DNA from: Rothia nasimurium
GTDB lineage: Bacteria > Actinomycetota > Actinomycetes > Actinomycetales > Micrococcaceae
Length of the DNA stretch: 64,000 nucleotides
Assembly (NCBI RefSeq): GCF_928392795.1
Contig: NZ_CAKMTJ010000009.1
Coordinates: forward strand, 1 to 64,000
Reading direction: 5' to 3'
In this document: piece after piece, positions 25,901 to 36,197 of the stretch
How positions within the stretch are numbered: position 1 is the stretch's first letter
Layout: the number at the start of each line of letters is the position of its first letter
Program-made: the position numbers and the translations under genes
The notes under the pieces: model-generated
Databases searched by the model: none
The model's input: only the letters and a program-made list of their open reading frames with translations
What the model was told of the DNA's origin: nothing

Positions 25901-26129
25901 AGCTTATTCATTAGAGTAGGTGGAGCAGGCTCACAGCGAAGCTGCTGGCTCGGATGAAGTGAGCGGGTGCGAGCGCGCGAGCACGTAAGAGCGAACGGAA
26001 TCCGCCGCTAGGCGGGGCGTGAGGGTCAGGCTTGCGCCTATTCCGCCCGCAGATTTATTTCCTCGCGCGCTCGGAATCTGCTGGGCTCCATCCAGCGTGA
26101 GCCTGTGAAACCCCTTATGAATAAGCCTC
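25901..26129. repeat. Palindromic repeat element, long copy D
   Basis: Ends AGCTTATTCATTAGAGTAGG and ACCCCTTATGAATAAGCCTC. The outer 40 bp match copies C and E, but the middle is longer. It holds a block shared with copy F: GATGAAGTGAGCGGGTGCGA then GCGAGCACGTAAGAGCGAA and CGGAATCCGCCG. An inner AGATTTATTTCCTCGCGCGC segment is unique. About 230 bp. Confidence 0.7.
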
Positions 26130-26137
26130 TTAAATAC

Positions 26138-26210
26138 GCAATGCCCCGGACAGGGGCAACCTGGCCGGGGCACGGGCGTCCTTACTCTCTTACCTTAGAG
26201 AGTGGGCAGA

Positions 26211-26211
<1 letters not shown>
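26138..26211. repeat. 74-nt direct repeat, right copy (eno terminator)
   Basis: Begins right after the eno stop codon (minus strand) and carries the two hairpins that terminate eno. It matches 22734-22807 with two mismatches. The sequence up to and including the first base of the eno stop is duplicated, but no eno coding sequence is. Confidence 0.85.
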
Positions 26212-27536
<1,325 letters not shown>

Positions 27537-27587
27537 CTACAGCCGGTTGCTGATCGGGCCGTGGAGCCCGCGCGCGTTTATGCCCCC

Positions 27588-27593
27588 AGTCTA
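27588..27593 (-). promoter_or_regulatory. eno -10 box
   Basis: TAGACT on the minus strand, giving a leader of about 90 nt ahead of the AAGGAG-preceded ATG at 27491. No clear -35 hexamer. Confidence 0.45.
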
Positions 27594-27745
27594 CCAAAAA
27601 ACCCACATAAGCACACAGGAATTCAACATTTCCAACGGTTTTCTTCAGCACTTCTGAGGTTTTGTGGGATTCTGACCAACGGGTCACAACTACCTTATGG
27701 CGGTGCTGGTGGGGTGGCGGTGCTCTTCTGCCCGCCCCCACCGTA

Positions 27746-28453
27746 TCAGTCGCGAATTAGCCCTTGCACATAGGTCCGCAGGGCCCGCTCCGCATCGAAC
27801 CCGGCGGTGCGGGAAGAGGCTGCCAGCTCGTAGAGGTAGGCACCCAGCTCCTGCTCGTTAGCGAAGGTTGGGAGCGGCTCACCGGCGTCCGCGCCTGTAA
27901 GGTCAACCCCGGCGGTCTCGGCTCTCTCCGCGACCTTGGCGGCGAGGGCGAGCGCGGGCAGGGCCGGCGGGAGCCCGTCGAAGGGGCCGGTACGTTCGGG
28001 TTTTTCGGCTTTTTTGAGCCTGTCCCAGGCCTCGTAGATGTCGGCGGCGCTGAGCTTTTCACTTTCTGGGATCTGGGAGCCAAAGACATGGGGGTTTCGG
28101 CGTACCAGTTTGGCAGCGAGCCCGTCGATGACGTCCTGAACGGTGAACCCGCCCTGGTCGGTAGGGGTTTCAGCGGCCATAGTGGCGTGGAAGATGACGT
28201 TGAGCAGCACGTCCCCCAGCTCTTCGCGTAGCAGGGGCAGGTTGACCCCGCCGGGGGCTTCAACGGCTTCGGCGACCTCATAGGTTTCTTCGATGAGGTA
28301 GTGCATGATGGACGCGTGGGTTTGGGAGGACGTCCAGGCACAGCCGCCGGGGCCGCGGAGAGTCTGCATGAGCTCCATCAGGTGTTCAAAGCTGGCTCCG
28401 AGATTCCCGGGTTCAGCGCTAGACTCGGGCTGTTCTTCTATCGGCTGCTTCAT
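27746..28453 (-). CDS. mazG: MazG nucleotide pyrophosphohydrolase
   Basis: All-alpha NTP pyrophosphohydrolase that hydrolyses (d)NTPs to NMP and pyrophosphate, cleaning damaged nucleotides. The 235-aa protein has the metal motif IEETYEVAEAVE (about residue 54, EExxE12-28ExxD) with the partner EELGDVLLNVIFHA (about 76). NPHVFG follows at about 119. Unlike the long E. coli MazG it has one catalytic domain plus a C-terminal helical tail. It overlaps the add gene by 4 bp and is translated after it. In the same strand direction it precedes eno by 254 bp. Confidence 0.92.
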   Translation of the reverse strand: MKQPIEEQPESSAEPGNLGASFEHLMELMQTLRGPGGCAWTSSQTHASIMHYLIEETYEVAEAVEAPGGVNLPLLREELGDVLLNVIFHATMAAETPTDQGGFTVQDVIDGLAAKLVRRNPHVFGSQIPESEKLSAADIYEAWDRLKKAEKPERTGPFDGLPPALPALALAAKVAERAETAGVDLTGADAGEPLPTFANEQELGAYLYELAASSRTAGFDAERALRTYVQGLIRD

Positions 28454-29679
28454 TCGCCGTGCTGCTCTTCCTGGTCAGCGCCTGCCTGGCCCTGCTCTTG
28501 GAGAGCTAGCTGCCCGTAGGCGCTCTGGACGCTGGTGAGCAGGGCCTGTTTTTCGTCGAAGGAGCAGAAGGACCCGTTGATAGCGTTGTAGGTGACCTCG
28601 AAGAATTCAGGCAGACCAAAGCCCTGGTGCTTGGCAAGCTCGGCAAATTCGCGGGTCATGCTGGTGGCGCTCATCAGGCGGTTATCGGGGTTGATAGTGA
28701 CCGCGAACCCGGCCTGCAGGAGCAGGGCCGCCGGGTGCTCCTCGTGGCTGAGGGCCGGTTCAAAAGCCTTCTTCTGCCCCACATTGCTGGCTTTTTCGGC
28801 AGCGTCGGTCTGTAGGTTGGAGCAGGGGCAGGTTTCAAGCACGATACGGCGGTTTTTGACGGCTTCGGCGACCTCGCCCAGCTGCAGGACGGTCTGATTT
28901 GGGTCTGCCCCGGGCATGAGGGAGCCGTCGGGGTCGATCTCTACCAGGGTGCGGGCTGTAATGTCTTCGGTGATGCGGACGCCGTGGCCCAGTCGCAGGG
29001 CCCGGCCGGTGACCAGGGCCTCACGGATAGAGGCCAGGCCGAAGGCTTCACCGGCGTGCAGGGTGACGGGCAGGAAATGCTCGGCGGCAAGGTTCAGGGC
29101 TTCTGCATGGGATGAGGTAGGGTGGCCGTCCTCAGGCCCAGCCAGGTCGAAGCCCACCACGCCCAGGGCCCGGTAGGTCAGGGCGGTTTTGACGACTTCC
29201 AGGGAGTTGTTCTGGTGGCGCATGGCGCACAGGATCTGGTTGACCAGGATGCGTCCGCCTGCCTGAGCTACCTGTTCCATGCCGTCCATGAGCCCGTCGG
29301 CTACCGCTTCAACAGCCTGGGCCATGGTCAGCCCACCGCGCAGGTGCAGTTCGGGGGCCCAGCGCACCTCACCGTAGATGACGCCGTCGGCAGCCAGGGT
29401 CAGCACATGCTCGCGGGCGACTCGTCGCAGGTTTTCTTCGGTCTGCATGACGGCCACCGTGTGCTCGAAGGTTTCGAGGTAGCATGCCAGGGAGCGGGAG
29501 TCCGCTGCCTGCTTGAACCACTCCCCCAGTTCCTGCGGGTCGGTTGTGGGCAGGGTGTGGCCCACCTGGTCAGCTAGCTCGATGAGGGTCTCGGGCAGCA
29601 GGCCACCATCGAGGTGGTCGTGCAGGCAGACTTTGGGGAGTTTCTGTAGCCAGGTTGTGGTGGGCGCGGGTGCGGTCAT
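28450..29679 (-). CDS. add: Adenosine deaminase
   Basis: Zinc amidohydrolase converting adenosine or deoxyadenosine to inosine. The 409-aa protein has the zinc motif CLHDHLDGGL (about residue 18), catalytic HAGEAFG (about 206) and LGHGVRI (about 229). VLETCPCSNLQT precedes the metal-binding INPDNR in place of the usual SxDDP (about 335). These changes are seen in actinobacterial Add. It is coupled to mazG by a 4-bp overlap. The neighbouring deoA, cdd and nucleoside transporter genes support a role in nucleoside salvage. Confidence 0.92.
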   Translation of the reverse strand: MTAPAPTTTWLQKLPKVCLHDHLDGGLLPETLIELADQVGHTLPTTDPQELGEWFKQAADSRSLACYLETFEHTVAVMQTEENLRRVAREHVLTLAADGVIYGEVRWAPELHLRGGLTMAQAVEAVADGLMDGMEQVAQAGGRILVNQILCAMRHQNNSLEVVKTALTYRALGVVGFDLAGPEDGHPTSSHAEALNLAAEHFLPVTLHAGEAFGLASIREALVTGRALRLGHGVRITEDITARTLVEIDPDGSLMPGADPNQTVLQLGEVAEAVKNRRIVLETCPCSNLQTDAAEKASNVGQKKAFEPALSHEEHPAALLLQAGFAVTINPDNRLMSATSMTREFAELAKHQGFGLPEFFEVTYNAINGSFCSFDEKQALLTSVQSAYGQLALQEQGQAGADQEEQHGE

Positions 29680-29704
29680 GCGGGAAAGGTTCTTTCAGTA
29701 GTGG

Positions 29705-29740
29705 CCCGCCCCGAAAAGGCCGGGGCTCTTTCGGGGCGGG
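29705..29740 (-). terminator. Hairpin between the 558-aa gene and add
   Basis: CCCGCCCCGAAA / TTTCGGGGCGGG, 12 bp, with a 12-nt loop. There is no T-run, so it may be a weak terminator or a processing site. Confidence 0.5.
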
Positions 29741-29765
29741 TGCATCAGGTGAGGGGTGAGCGGGC

Positions 29766-31442
29766 CTAGAAGGTCCAGGAGGCTAGGGCCTCGCTCATGT
29801 GGGCCGGGATGTTCTCGCCGGTGCGGGGGAACATGCGCAGCTCTTCAACGTACTGCTGGGCGGGCAGGTGCTCGGGGTAGCGCACGAAGGCTTCTTCATC
29901 GGCATAGTCGAAGGAGGCCTCGACCGGGGTGCCGGGGGTAAAGCGGATGTTGATGGCCAGGGGTGAGCCGTGGCCTTCCTTGTAGGAGTCGGCCTTGAGC
30001 TGCAGAATCGCCAGAGTCTCTTCGGGGATCAGATCGAAGGTGCGTACCTGCTCCCAGAAGCCGTTGCGGCGCACGTGGGTCAGGGCGTCGTAGTAGGAAC
30101 CCAGGGTACGCACACGAATGAGCACGGTGGACACATCGCGGGCGGTACCGTCCGCACCGAACAGGGCCTCGTAGGCCGGAGCGAAGCGGGAGACAACCTC
30201 AGCTTCGGTGAGCACCAGGTTGCCGCTGGCCTTCTCGGTGGCAGAGGGCTTGGGCTGGCTGTGCTCGGCGTAGGAGGGGGCGATATCGACGCTGGTGCCG
30301 GTCATGGGGGCGTCCAGGGCCGGGGCGGACGCGGGCAGGCTGCGGGCCTGGGCCGGTGAAGTGGACGCCTGGGGCTGGTCTTCGGTCTCGAATTCGCTGT
30401 CGTCCAGGTGGGTGGGCAGCTGGTGGGCGTCATTCTCGTCGGCTGCGGTAGTTTCTTCTGCCGGGGCGGCGTCTTCGACGGGCGCTACTTCTTCTGCCGG
30501 AGTTGCAGAGCGGACGCTCGCAGTCGCCGGATAGTTCTCAGCGGCAGCAGCGGTTACGGCACCCTGCTGGTAAGCGGTATCTGCTGCGGGAGCCTCCTCA
30601 GCGGCAGCGTCTTCCGCAGCAGCTTCTTCAGCGCTACCTGCTTCTGCCGCGGGGGCCTCTTCCTGCGCAGGCTCTACAGCCGCTTCTTCAGCGGTATCTG
30701 AGGCTTCCTCAGCGGAGCTTTCAGCCTTCTCTGCTTCGCTCTGGTCAGTATTCTCCTGTGCTGCTTTCTCTTGCGCTGCCTTCTCCTGAGCCAGACGGGC
30801 TGAGATACGGCTCATGCGGTCCTCAGCCTGGGCTGCGGTTTCCCCCTGCCCTGTGGCAACCGGGGCGGGGGCGGCGTCCTTACCCTGCTGGGCCTCACCG
30901 GCCTGCTCAGCCTCAGCAACCTGCTGAGCCTGGGCAGCGCCCATATCCAGGGCGTAGTTGAGGTTGTGGGTCTTGCTGGTGGCGGTGTTCATGAAAGAAG
31001 CGTGCACAGCCGCATCGCTGCCAATGGCGGGGTTAACCACAATCAGGGCGCGGTTCCAGGCGCCGCGCTCGCTCTTCTCTTCCTCAACGTAAAGGTCAGC
31101 CACGGCCTGGAACCACTCGCTACCGGGAGTGACCAGACCAGACTCAACTTCCTGGCCGCGCTGGTAGAGGGTGTACTTCATGTCGTTGGCGTTCTGGGTC
31201 AGGTTCAGGGTCACCTGGCCCTCTGCCTTAGCACGCATGAGCTTAACGACGGCTTTGAGGCCCTCGCCTGCGCCCAGGCGGGTGGGGGCAGGGGCAGTCT
31301 CAGCGGTCTTGGGGGTATGCGCCTGTTCGGCGTCGATACCGGTTGCCAGAACATCCCGCTGAGCGGTGTCGCTAGAGGCGGGCTGGGCGGTGTTCTGTGC
31401 GGGGGCAGGTGCCTGAGTTTTTTTGCGGCTAAATAGGCCCAC
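29766..31442 (-). CDS. Two-domain protein with Ala/Glu-rich linker (unknown)
   Basis: A 558-aa cytosolic protein that I do not recognise with confidence. A globular N-terminal domain (about residues 58-175) and a globular C-terminal domain (about 418-558) flank a 240-residue low-complexity Ala/Glu linker with repeats such as EEAPAAEAGSAEEAAAEDAA. The two domains look alike in pattern: EWFQAVADLYVEEE...VHASFMN in the first and FWEQVRTFDLIPEE...VEASFDY in the second, reminiscent of YezG-like (DUF600) immunity folds, though this is a guess. It lies between deoA and add, same strand. The gene-poor codon variety in the linker reflects GC-rich repeats, not frameshift. Confidence 0.7.
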   Translation of the reverse strand: MGLFSRKKTQAPAPAQNTAQPASSDTAQRDVLATGIDAEQAHTPKTAETAPAPTRLGAGEGLKAVVKLMRAKAEGQVTLNLTQNANDMKYTLYQRGQEVESGLVTPGSEWFQAVADLYVEEEKSERGAWNRALIVVNPAIGSDAAVHASFMNTATSKTHNLNYALDMGAAQAQQVAEAEQAGEAQQGKDAAPAPVATGQGETAAQAEDRMSRISARLAQEKAAQEKAAQENTDQSEAEKAESSAEEASDTAEEAAVEPAQEEAPAAEAGSAEEAAAEDAAAEEAPAADTAYQQGAVTAAAAENYPATASVRSATPAEEVAPVEDAAPAEETTAADENDAHQLPTHLDDSEFETEDQPQASTSPAQARSLPASAPALDAPMTGTSVDIAPSYAEHSQPKPSATEKASGNLVLTEAEVVSRFAPAYEALFGADGTARDVSTVLIRVRTLGSYYDALTHVRRNGFWEQVRTFDLIPEETLAILQLKADSYKEGHGSPLAINIRFTPGTPVEASFDYADEEAFVRYPEHLPAQQYVEELRMFPRTGENIPAHMSEALASWTF

Positions 31443-31478
31443 GGTTCTTCTCTTTTCTTGCAGGGTCGAAGGGAGGTT

Positions 31479-32777
31479 TTAAGCGTTGATTCTATCCAGG
31501 ATCAGGTCGGTGGGGGTGTAATCGCCTCCGATAGTCCAGGCGTCCTTGAGGGATTCCAGGGCTCGTTCAAAGCGTTCAGGGGTGTCGGTCATCAGGGTCA
31601 TCAGGGGCTGACCTGCGGTGACGGTATCGCCGGGCTTGGCATGCAGGTTAATACCAGCAGCCAGCTGCACGTCGTCTTCTTTACGGGCTCGTCCTGCGCC
31701 CAGACGCCAGGACGCCACGCCCACCGCCAGAGCGTCCAGACGAGTCAGGGTACCGCTGGCATCAGCGTAGACGGTGTGGGTCTCTCGGGCCTCGGGCAGG
31801 GCTGCATCGGGGTCACCGCCCTGGGCGGAAATCATCTCGCGCCACTTATCCATAGCGCGACCGTCCGCAAGGGCCTCCGCCGGGTCGGCATCGATACCGG
31901 AGTTTTTGAGCATGACGCGGGCCAGCTCAACGGTCAGTTCGACGATGTCAGCGGGCCCACCACCAGCGAGCACCTCAACAGATTCAGCTACTTCATTGGC
32001 GTTGCCAACGGCCAGCCCCAGCGGAGTATCCATGTTGGTCAGCAGGGCACTGGTTTTAACACCGGCCCCCTGACCCAGCTCAACCATGACCTCTGCCAGT
32101 TCGCGGGCGCGGGCAGCGTCCTTCATAAAGGCACCGGAACCGACCTTGACATCCAGCACCAGAGAATCGGTGCCCTCGGCAATTTTCTTGCTCATGATGG
32201 AAGAGGCAATGAGCGGAATAGCCTCGACAGTGGAGGTGGTGTCACGCAGAGCATAAAGCTTCTTATCTGCGGGGGCGAGGCCGGTGCCCGCCGCCGAAAT
32301 AACAGCACCCACAGTGCCGAGAATATCGAGGGTCTTTTCGTTGGAGATGTTGGCCTGCCAGCCGGGGATAGCTTCGAGCTTATCGAGGGTACCGCCGGTA
32401 TGCCCCAGGCCGCGGCCGGAGAGCTGGGGTACAGCCACATTGTAGACGGCAACCAGCGGGGCCAGGGGCAGGGTGATTTTATCGCCCACGCCACCGGTGG
32501 AGTGCTTGTCTGCGGTAGCGAGTTTTTTGCCGGGGCCAATGATGGAGGAGAAGTCCATGCGTTCGCCGGAGCGGATCATGGCGTCAGTCCAGCGGGCAAT
32601 TTCGTTGCGATTCATGCCGTTGAGGAAGATAGCCATGGCCAGGGCGCTCATCTGTTCATCGGCGACGACCCCGCGGGTGTAGGCGTCGATGACCCAGTCA
32701 ATCTGCTCGTGGGTGAGGGTTCCGTGGTCGCGTTTGGTGCGGATAATGTCTACGGCGTCGAAAGCTTCGGTGCTCAA
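31479..32777 (-). CDS. deoA: Thymidine phosphorylase
   Basis: Phosphorolyses thymidine (and deoxyuridine) to base and deoxyribose-1-phosphate. The 432-aa protein starts at a TTG (32777) with AAGGTGA 4-5 nt upstream. From there STEAFDAVDIIRTKRDHGTL matches family N-termini, whereas the open extension to 32885 does not. It has the phosphate-binding TADKHSTGGVGDK (about residue 82), SGRGLGHTGGTLDKLEAIPG (about 114) and VGSGAFMKD (about 198). The C-terminal lipoyl-like domain ends LTPEELRY-like sequence around GDYTPTDLILDRINA. It lies with cdd and add in the nucleoside salvage run. Confidence 0.94.
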   Translation of the reverse strand: MSTEAFDAVDIIRTKRDHGTLTHEQIDWVIDAYTRGVVADEQMSALAMAIFLNGMNRNEIARWTDAMIRSGERMDFSSIIGPGKKLATADKHSTGGVGDKITLPLAPLVAVYNVAVPQLSGRGLGHTGGTLDKLEAIPGWQANISNEKTLDILGTVGAVISAAGTGLAPADKKLYALRDTTSTVEAIPLIASSIMSKKIAEGTDSLVLDVKVGSGAFMKDAARARELAEVMVELGQGAGVKTSALLTNMDTPLGLAVGNANEVAESVEVLAGGGPADIVELTVELARVMLKNSGIDADPAEALADGRAMDKWREMISAQGGDPDAALPEARETHTVYADASGTLTRLDALAVGVASWRLGAGRARKEDDVQLAAGINLHAKPGDTVTAGQPLMTLMTDTPERFERALESLKDAWTIGGDYTPTDLILDRINA

Positions 32778-32915
32778 GCGCTCACCTTCCCGGCAGGGTG
32801 CAGCTTCGCTCCCCTGCCCTGTGTTCTTGTGTTCTTCGGTCTTATCTCCAGTATGCCAGTTCGCGCCGGGGCGTGGCCGCTGCAAAGCGGTCGGTGAACG
32901 GGAAAGATGAGGACG

Positions 32916-33317
32916 CTAGTGAGCAGCTAGGCGGTCGGGGCCGAAGGCGTCGGGCAGCATCTGCTCGATGGTGAGCACTCCGCTGGTGGAGCGCAGAAGC
33001 ATGCCGGGGGCGCTATGTTCGTAGAGCAGCTGGCGGCAGCGGCCGCAGGGCATCAGGGCGTTGCCGTCCTTATCGACACAGGCGAAAGCTGCGAGCTTGC
33101 CGCCGCCGGTGCGGAAGAGCTCGGAAATCAGGGAGCATTCGGCGCAGAGGGTGAGCCCGTAGGAGGCGTTTTCGATGTTGGCGCCGGTAATGATACGCCC
33201 GTCGGTGGTCAGGGCAGCGACCCCAACCGCGAAGTTAGAATAGGGCGAGTAGGAGTTCGCTAGGGCTGCGGTGGCGGCAGCGGTGAGCTGGTCCCAGTCA
33301 ATATCTTGTGTAGTCAT
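32916..33317 (-). CDS. cdd: Cytidine deaminase
   Basis: Zinc enzyme converting cytidine or deoxycytidine to uridine. The 133-aa protein is the small homotetrameric form. It has SYSPYSNFAVGVA (about residue 22) and the catalytic and zinc motif LTLCAECSLISELF (about 54), with the HAE/CAE Cys-Ala-Glu variant. The second zinc pair is in PCGRCRQLLYE (about 91). GAGGAAGATACCC precedes ATG 33317. It lies just upstream of deoA and downstream of the transporter permeases on the same strand. Confidence 0.95.
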   Translation of the reverse strand: MTTQDIDWDQLTAAATAALANSYSPYSNFAVGVAALTTDGRIITGANIENASYGLTLCAECSLISELFRTGGGKLAAFACVDKDGNALMPCGRCRQLLYEHSAPGMLLRSTSGVLTIEQMLPDAFGPDRLAAH

Positions 33318-33401
33318 GGGTATCTTCCTCGTGAGAGTTGTGCATGAACCGGGTGGAGGTGGACGCCCCGGTAGCCGAAATTTAAGAACGGTAAGACGGC
33401 A

Positions 33402-33434
33402 GTGGCCGCTACCCTCCATGAAGGTAGCGGCCAC
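33402..33434 (-). terminator. Hairpin upstream of cdd
   Basis: Perfect stem GTGGCCGCTACC / GGTAGCGGCCAC with a short loop, between the transporter permease gene and cdd. It could reduce read-through into cdd. Confidence 0.5.
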
Positions 33435-33460
33435 CTGGCTTAGGGGAGAAGGAGCTCAAG

Positions 33461-33575
33461 CGCCGGTAGGGTATGCCGCCTGCCGGCGCGTGGATCGGGC
33501 CTGGCGATGAATTTCGACGAGCGCCCCGCGCGAGGAGAAAGAATGGTTGCGCGGCGGCGGCATACCCGGATGGCG
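33461..33575. repeat. Palindromic repeat element, diverged copy G
   Basis: Outer arms CGCCGGTAGGGTATGCCGCC and GGCGGCATACCCGGATGGCG pair over 20 bp with two mismatches. The interior, on the minus strand, has GCGCTCGTCG and ATTCATCGCCAGGCCCGA, resembling the ATTCATGCCAGCCCC block of copy B. Membership of the family is likely but weaker than for the others. Confidence 0.5.
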
Positions 33576-33603
33576 CTACTTATCTCCCTGCGTCCGTCCG
33601 GAC

Positions 33604-34896
33604 CTATTCCTTGACGTAGGGGGTACCGACGGCAGCCGGGCCGCGGGAGCGCCCGACCAGACCGGCTACCGCGAAGATGGTGACCAGGTAGGGCAGCATG
33701 GCGAGCAGTTCGGTGGGCACGCTGGTGCCCAGGATGGAGAGAACGAACTGCAGGTTGAGGGAGAAGCCGAAGAGGAGGGCGGCGGAGAGGGCTCCGATGG
33801 GGGTCCAGCGGCCGAAGATGAGGGCGGCGAGGGCGATGTAGCCTTGGCCTGCGGTCATGTCGGAGTTGAAGGAGGATACGGAGACCAGGGTGAAGAAGGC
33901 GCCGCCCATACCGGCTACGGCACCGGCCAGCAGCACGTTGGTGGCGCGGAGGCGGTTGACGTTGACGCCCAGGGTGTCAGCGGCCTTGGGGTGTTCGCCG
34001 ACGGCGCGGGTGCGTAGGCCCCAGCGGGTCTTGTTGAGGGCGAACCAGATGACGGCTACCACGATGTACATGAGGTAGACCAGCACGTTCTGGTTGAAGA
34101 GGACGGGGCCCAGAACAGGGATCTCGGAGAGGCCGGGGATGGCGAAGGCCGGCAGCTTGGGAGCTGAGTTGAGGGTGGAGGCGTTGGGTTCAAGGACGCG
34201 GCTGAAGAGGAAGCCGGTGAGACCTGAGACGAGCACGTTGACCACGACACCCACGATGACCTGGTCGACCAGGTACTTGATGGAGAAGAGAGCCAGCAGG
34301 GCTGAGACCAGCATGCCGCCGATCATGGCTGCGAGAAGGCCTGCCCAGGCGTTCTTCGTAATCGAACCTACCAGGACCGCTGAGAAAGCGCCCAGCAGGA
34401 GCTGGCCTTCAATAGCGATGTTGACGATGCCGGAGCGCTCGCAGAGCAGGCCACCCATGGAGCCGAAGATCATGGGGATGGAGAGCAGCACGGCGCCGTT
34501 GAGCAGGGAGACCAGGGAGAGTTCTGGCTTAGCGGTAGAGCCAATGGCCCAGATGAGTAGGCCGGAGGCGAAGGCGAACCAGAAGAGGGGGGCTACCCAG
34601 CGGCCCAGGGTCTTGCCGGCGTTGGTGGTCACCAGGGCGTAGCCTGCGAGGGCCAGCATGACGATGGAGGCTACCCAGCCGTAGACCTGGGGGTTGATAT
34701 TCAGGGGCTCGGCGGAGAACCAGCTGACGCCGTCGCTGATGCTCATGCTGATGGTGCTCTTGGGGGCGCGCAGGGCGATGAGCAGGGTGCCGATAACGGC
34801 GAGTACCCCGTAGATGATGGGGTTCTTCCAGTTTTTGACGACCAGCTTTTCTTCTGAAGTGCTGGCGGTGGTTTCGGGAGTTGCGGTGACGCTCAT
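33604..34896 (-). CDS. Nucleoside ABC transporter permease (NupQ-like)
   Basis: A 430-aa membrane protein of the BPD_transp_2 family. The N-terminal extension carries three segments (including NPIIYGVLAVIGTLLIALRA). The conserved core runs from about residue 145: GSMGGLLCERSGIVNIAIEG, then VVVNVLVSGLTGFLFSR. The coupling-helix region is ALNKTRWGLRTRAVGEHPKAADTLGV and the region GQGYIALAALIFGRWTPIGA follows; the 26-residue coupling segment is given here by its ends only. It is 2 bp downstream of the other permease. With the NupO-like ATPase and BmpA-like lipoprotein it makes a complete BmpA-NupOPQ uptake system for nucleosides. Confidence 0.88.
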   Translation of the reverse strand: MSVTATPETTASTSEEKLVVKNWKNPIIYGVLAVIGTLLIALRAPKSTISMSISDGVSWFSAEPLNINPQVYGWVASIVMLALAGYALVTTNAGKTLGRWVAPLFWFAFASGLLIWAIGSTAKPELSLVSLLNGAVLLSIPMIFGSMGGLLCERSGIVNIAIEGQLLLGAFSAVLVGSITKNAWAGLLAAMIGGMLVSALLALFSIKYLVDQVIVGVVVNVLVSGLTGFLFSRVLEPNASTLNSAPKLPAFAIPGLSEIPVLGPVLFNQNVLVYLMYIVVAVIWFALNKTRWGLRTRAVGEHPKAADTLGVNVNRLRATNVLLAGAVAGMGGAFFTLVSVSSFNSDMTAGQGYIALAALIFGRWTPIGALSAALLFGFSLNLQFVLSILGTSVPTELLAMLPYLVTIFAVAGLVGRSRGPAAVGTPYVKE

Positions 34897-34898
34897 GG

Positions 34899-36197
34899 TT
34901 ATGCCTCCACGGCCTTCTTCTTAGCTGACTTCTTTTTTTTGGGCTTGCCGGTGGGGTCGGGCAGGCGGAACATGGCGCGGACCAGCGGAGGCGCGGCGAT
35001 GAAGAGGACGATGAGGGCCTGGAGCACGAGAACAATGTCGATGGAGGTGCCGGTGGCGACCTGCATGGAGACGCCGCCTGCGCGGAAGGCGCCGAAGAGG
35101 AGGGCGGCGAAGAAGGTACCCCAGGGGGTGGAGCGTCCGAGCAGTGCTACGGTGATGGCGTCGAAGCCTAGGGTACCTGCGATGCCGGTGGTGAGCACCT
35201 TTTCGGTACCTGCGACCTGGGCGGTGCCGCCGAGGCCTGCGAGGGCGCCGGAGATCGCCATGACGATGATGTAGCCGGAGGCAACCGAGATACCTGCGGT
35301 GCGGGCGGCGTTGGGGTTAGCGCCAACTGCACGCAGGCGGAAGCCGATGGTGGACCGGTTCAGGAGCCAGCTGATGAAGAGGACGGCCAGGATGGCGAGG
35401 ATGAAGCCCAGGTGGAGGCGGAAGGAGGGGCCCAGAATCTGGGGGAAGACTGCGTCTTCGGGCAGCTTTTCGGAGATGGGGTTGGAGCTGCCTTCGCGCT
35501 GGAGCAGGGGGGTCTTGAGCAGGTAGACCAGCAGGTTGGCCGCGATGTAGTTCATCATGATGGACAGGATGACTTCGTGGGCACCGGTCTTAGCCTTGAG
35601 GACACCGATGATACCGCCCCAGATTGCACCGCCTAGGATGCCGCCGAGGACTACCAGGGGGAGGGCGATAATGGCGGGAAGGCCGGCGTTGAGAGCAACC
35701 CAGCCGGAGACGATAGCACCGAGGATAATCTGGCCCTGGGCACCGATGTTGAAGAGACCTGCTCGGAAGGAGAGGGCTACGGCCAGGCCCGCGAAGATGA
35801 GCGGGGTGGCTACGGTCAGGGTTTCGGTGATGGGGCGAATCTGCTGAACGAAGCTCTTACCGTTGGGGTTGTAGATAGCGCCTTGCAGCAGGGCCAGGTA
35901 GGACTCGTAGGCGGCAGTCCAGCCCGCGCTGATGGTGTCCATGGGGCGGGCGAAGAAGTAGGAGGCCGCTTTCTGGGTGGCGGGGTCGGTTGCTGCAATC
36001 AGCAGGCCACCGACGATGAAGGCTGCCAGGGCTGCGCCGATGGAGAGGCCGACGTTGCCGCCTGCGATGCGGGCGAAGGTTGAGGGCTTCTCGGTTGCCA
36101 CCAGCTGGGAGGGGACGTCCTGGGGCGGGGTTTTAACTGCTGTATCGGCAGCAAGGGCAGGGTCTACCTGCGGGGTTGCGGGCTTATGCTCGCTCAT
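34899..36197 (-). CDS. Nucleoside ABC transporter permease (NupP-like)
   Basis: A 432-aa partner permease. A cytosolic N-terminus of about 50 residues is followed by about ten membrane segments. Core motifs are LSFRAGLFNIGAQGQIILGA (about residue 153) and GGIIGVLKAKTGAHEVILSI (about 202). The later NRSTIGFRLRAVGANPNAAR precedes SVASGYIIVMAISGALAGLG. A lysine-rich tail (KKKKSAKKKAVEA) ends the protein. Start overlaps the ATPase gene by 14 bp, so the three genes are translationally coupled in the order ATPase, NupP, NupQ. Confidence 0.88.
   Translation of the reverse strand: MSEHKPATPQVDPALAADTAVKTPPQDVPSQLVATEKPSTFARIAGGNVGLSIGAALAAFIVGGLLIAATDPATQKAASYFFARPMDTISAGWTAAYESYLALLQGAIYNPNGKSFVQQIRPITETLTVATPLIFAGLAVALSFRAGLFNIGAQGQIILGAIVSGWVALNAGLPAIIALPLVVLGGILGGAIWGGIIGVLKAKTGAHEVILSIMMNYIAANLLVYLLKTPLLQREGSSNPISEKLPEDAVFPQILGPSFRLHLGFILAILAVLFISWLLNRSTIGFRLRAVGANPNAARTAGISVASGYIIVMAISGALAGLGGTAQVAGTEKVLTTGIAGTLGFDAITVALLGRSTPWGTFFAALLFGAFRAGGVSMQVATGTSIDIVLVLQALIVLFIAAPPLVRAMFRLPDPTGKPKKKKSAKKKAVEA

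Noticed and set aside
31458..32897. Open frame of 479 codons on the plus strand opposite deoA
   Set aside because: It mirrors deoA, is Gly/Gln/Val-rich without domain features and lacks a sensible ribosome site; it arises from strong GC bias at third codon positions.
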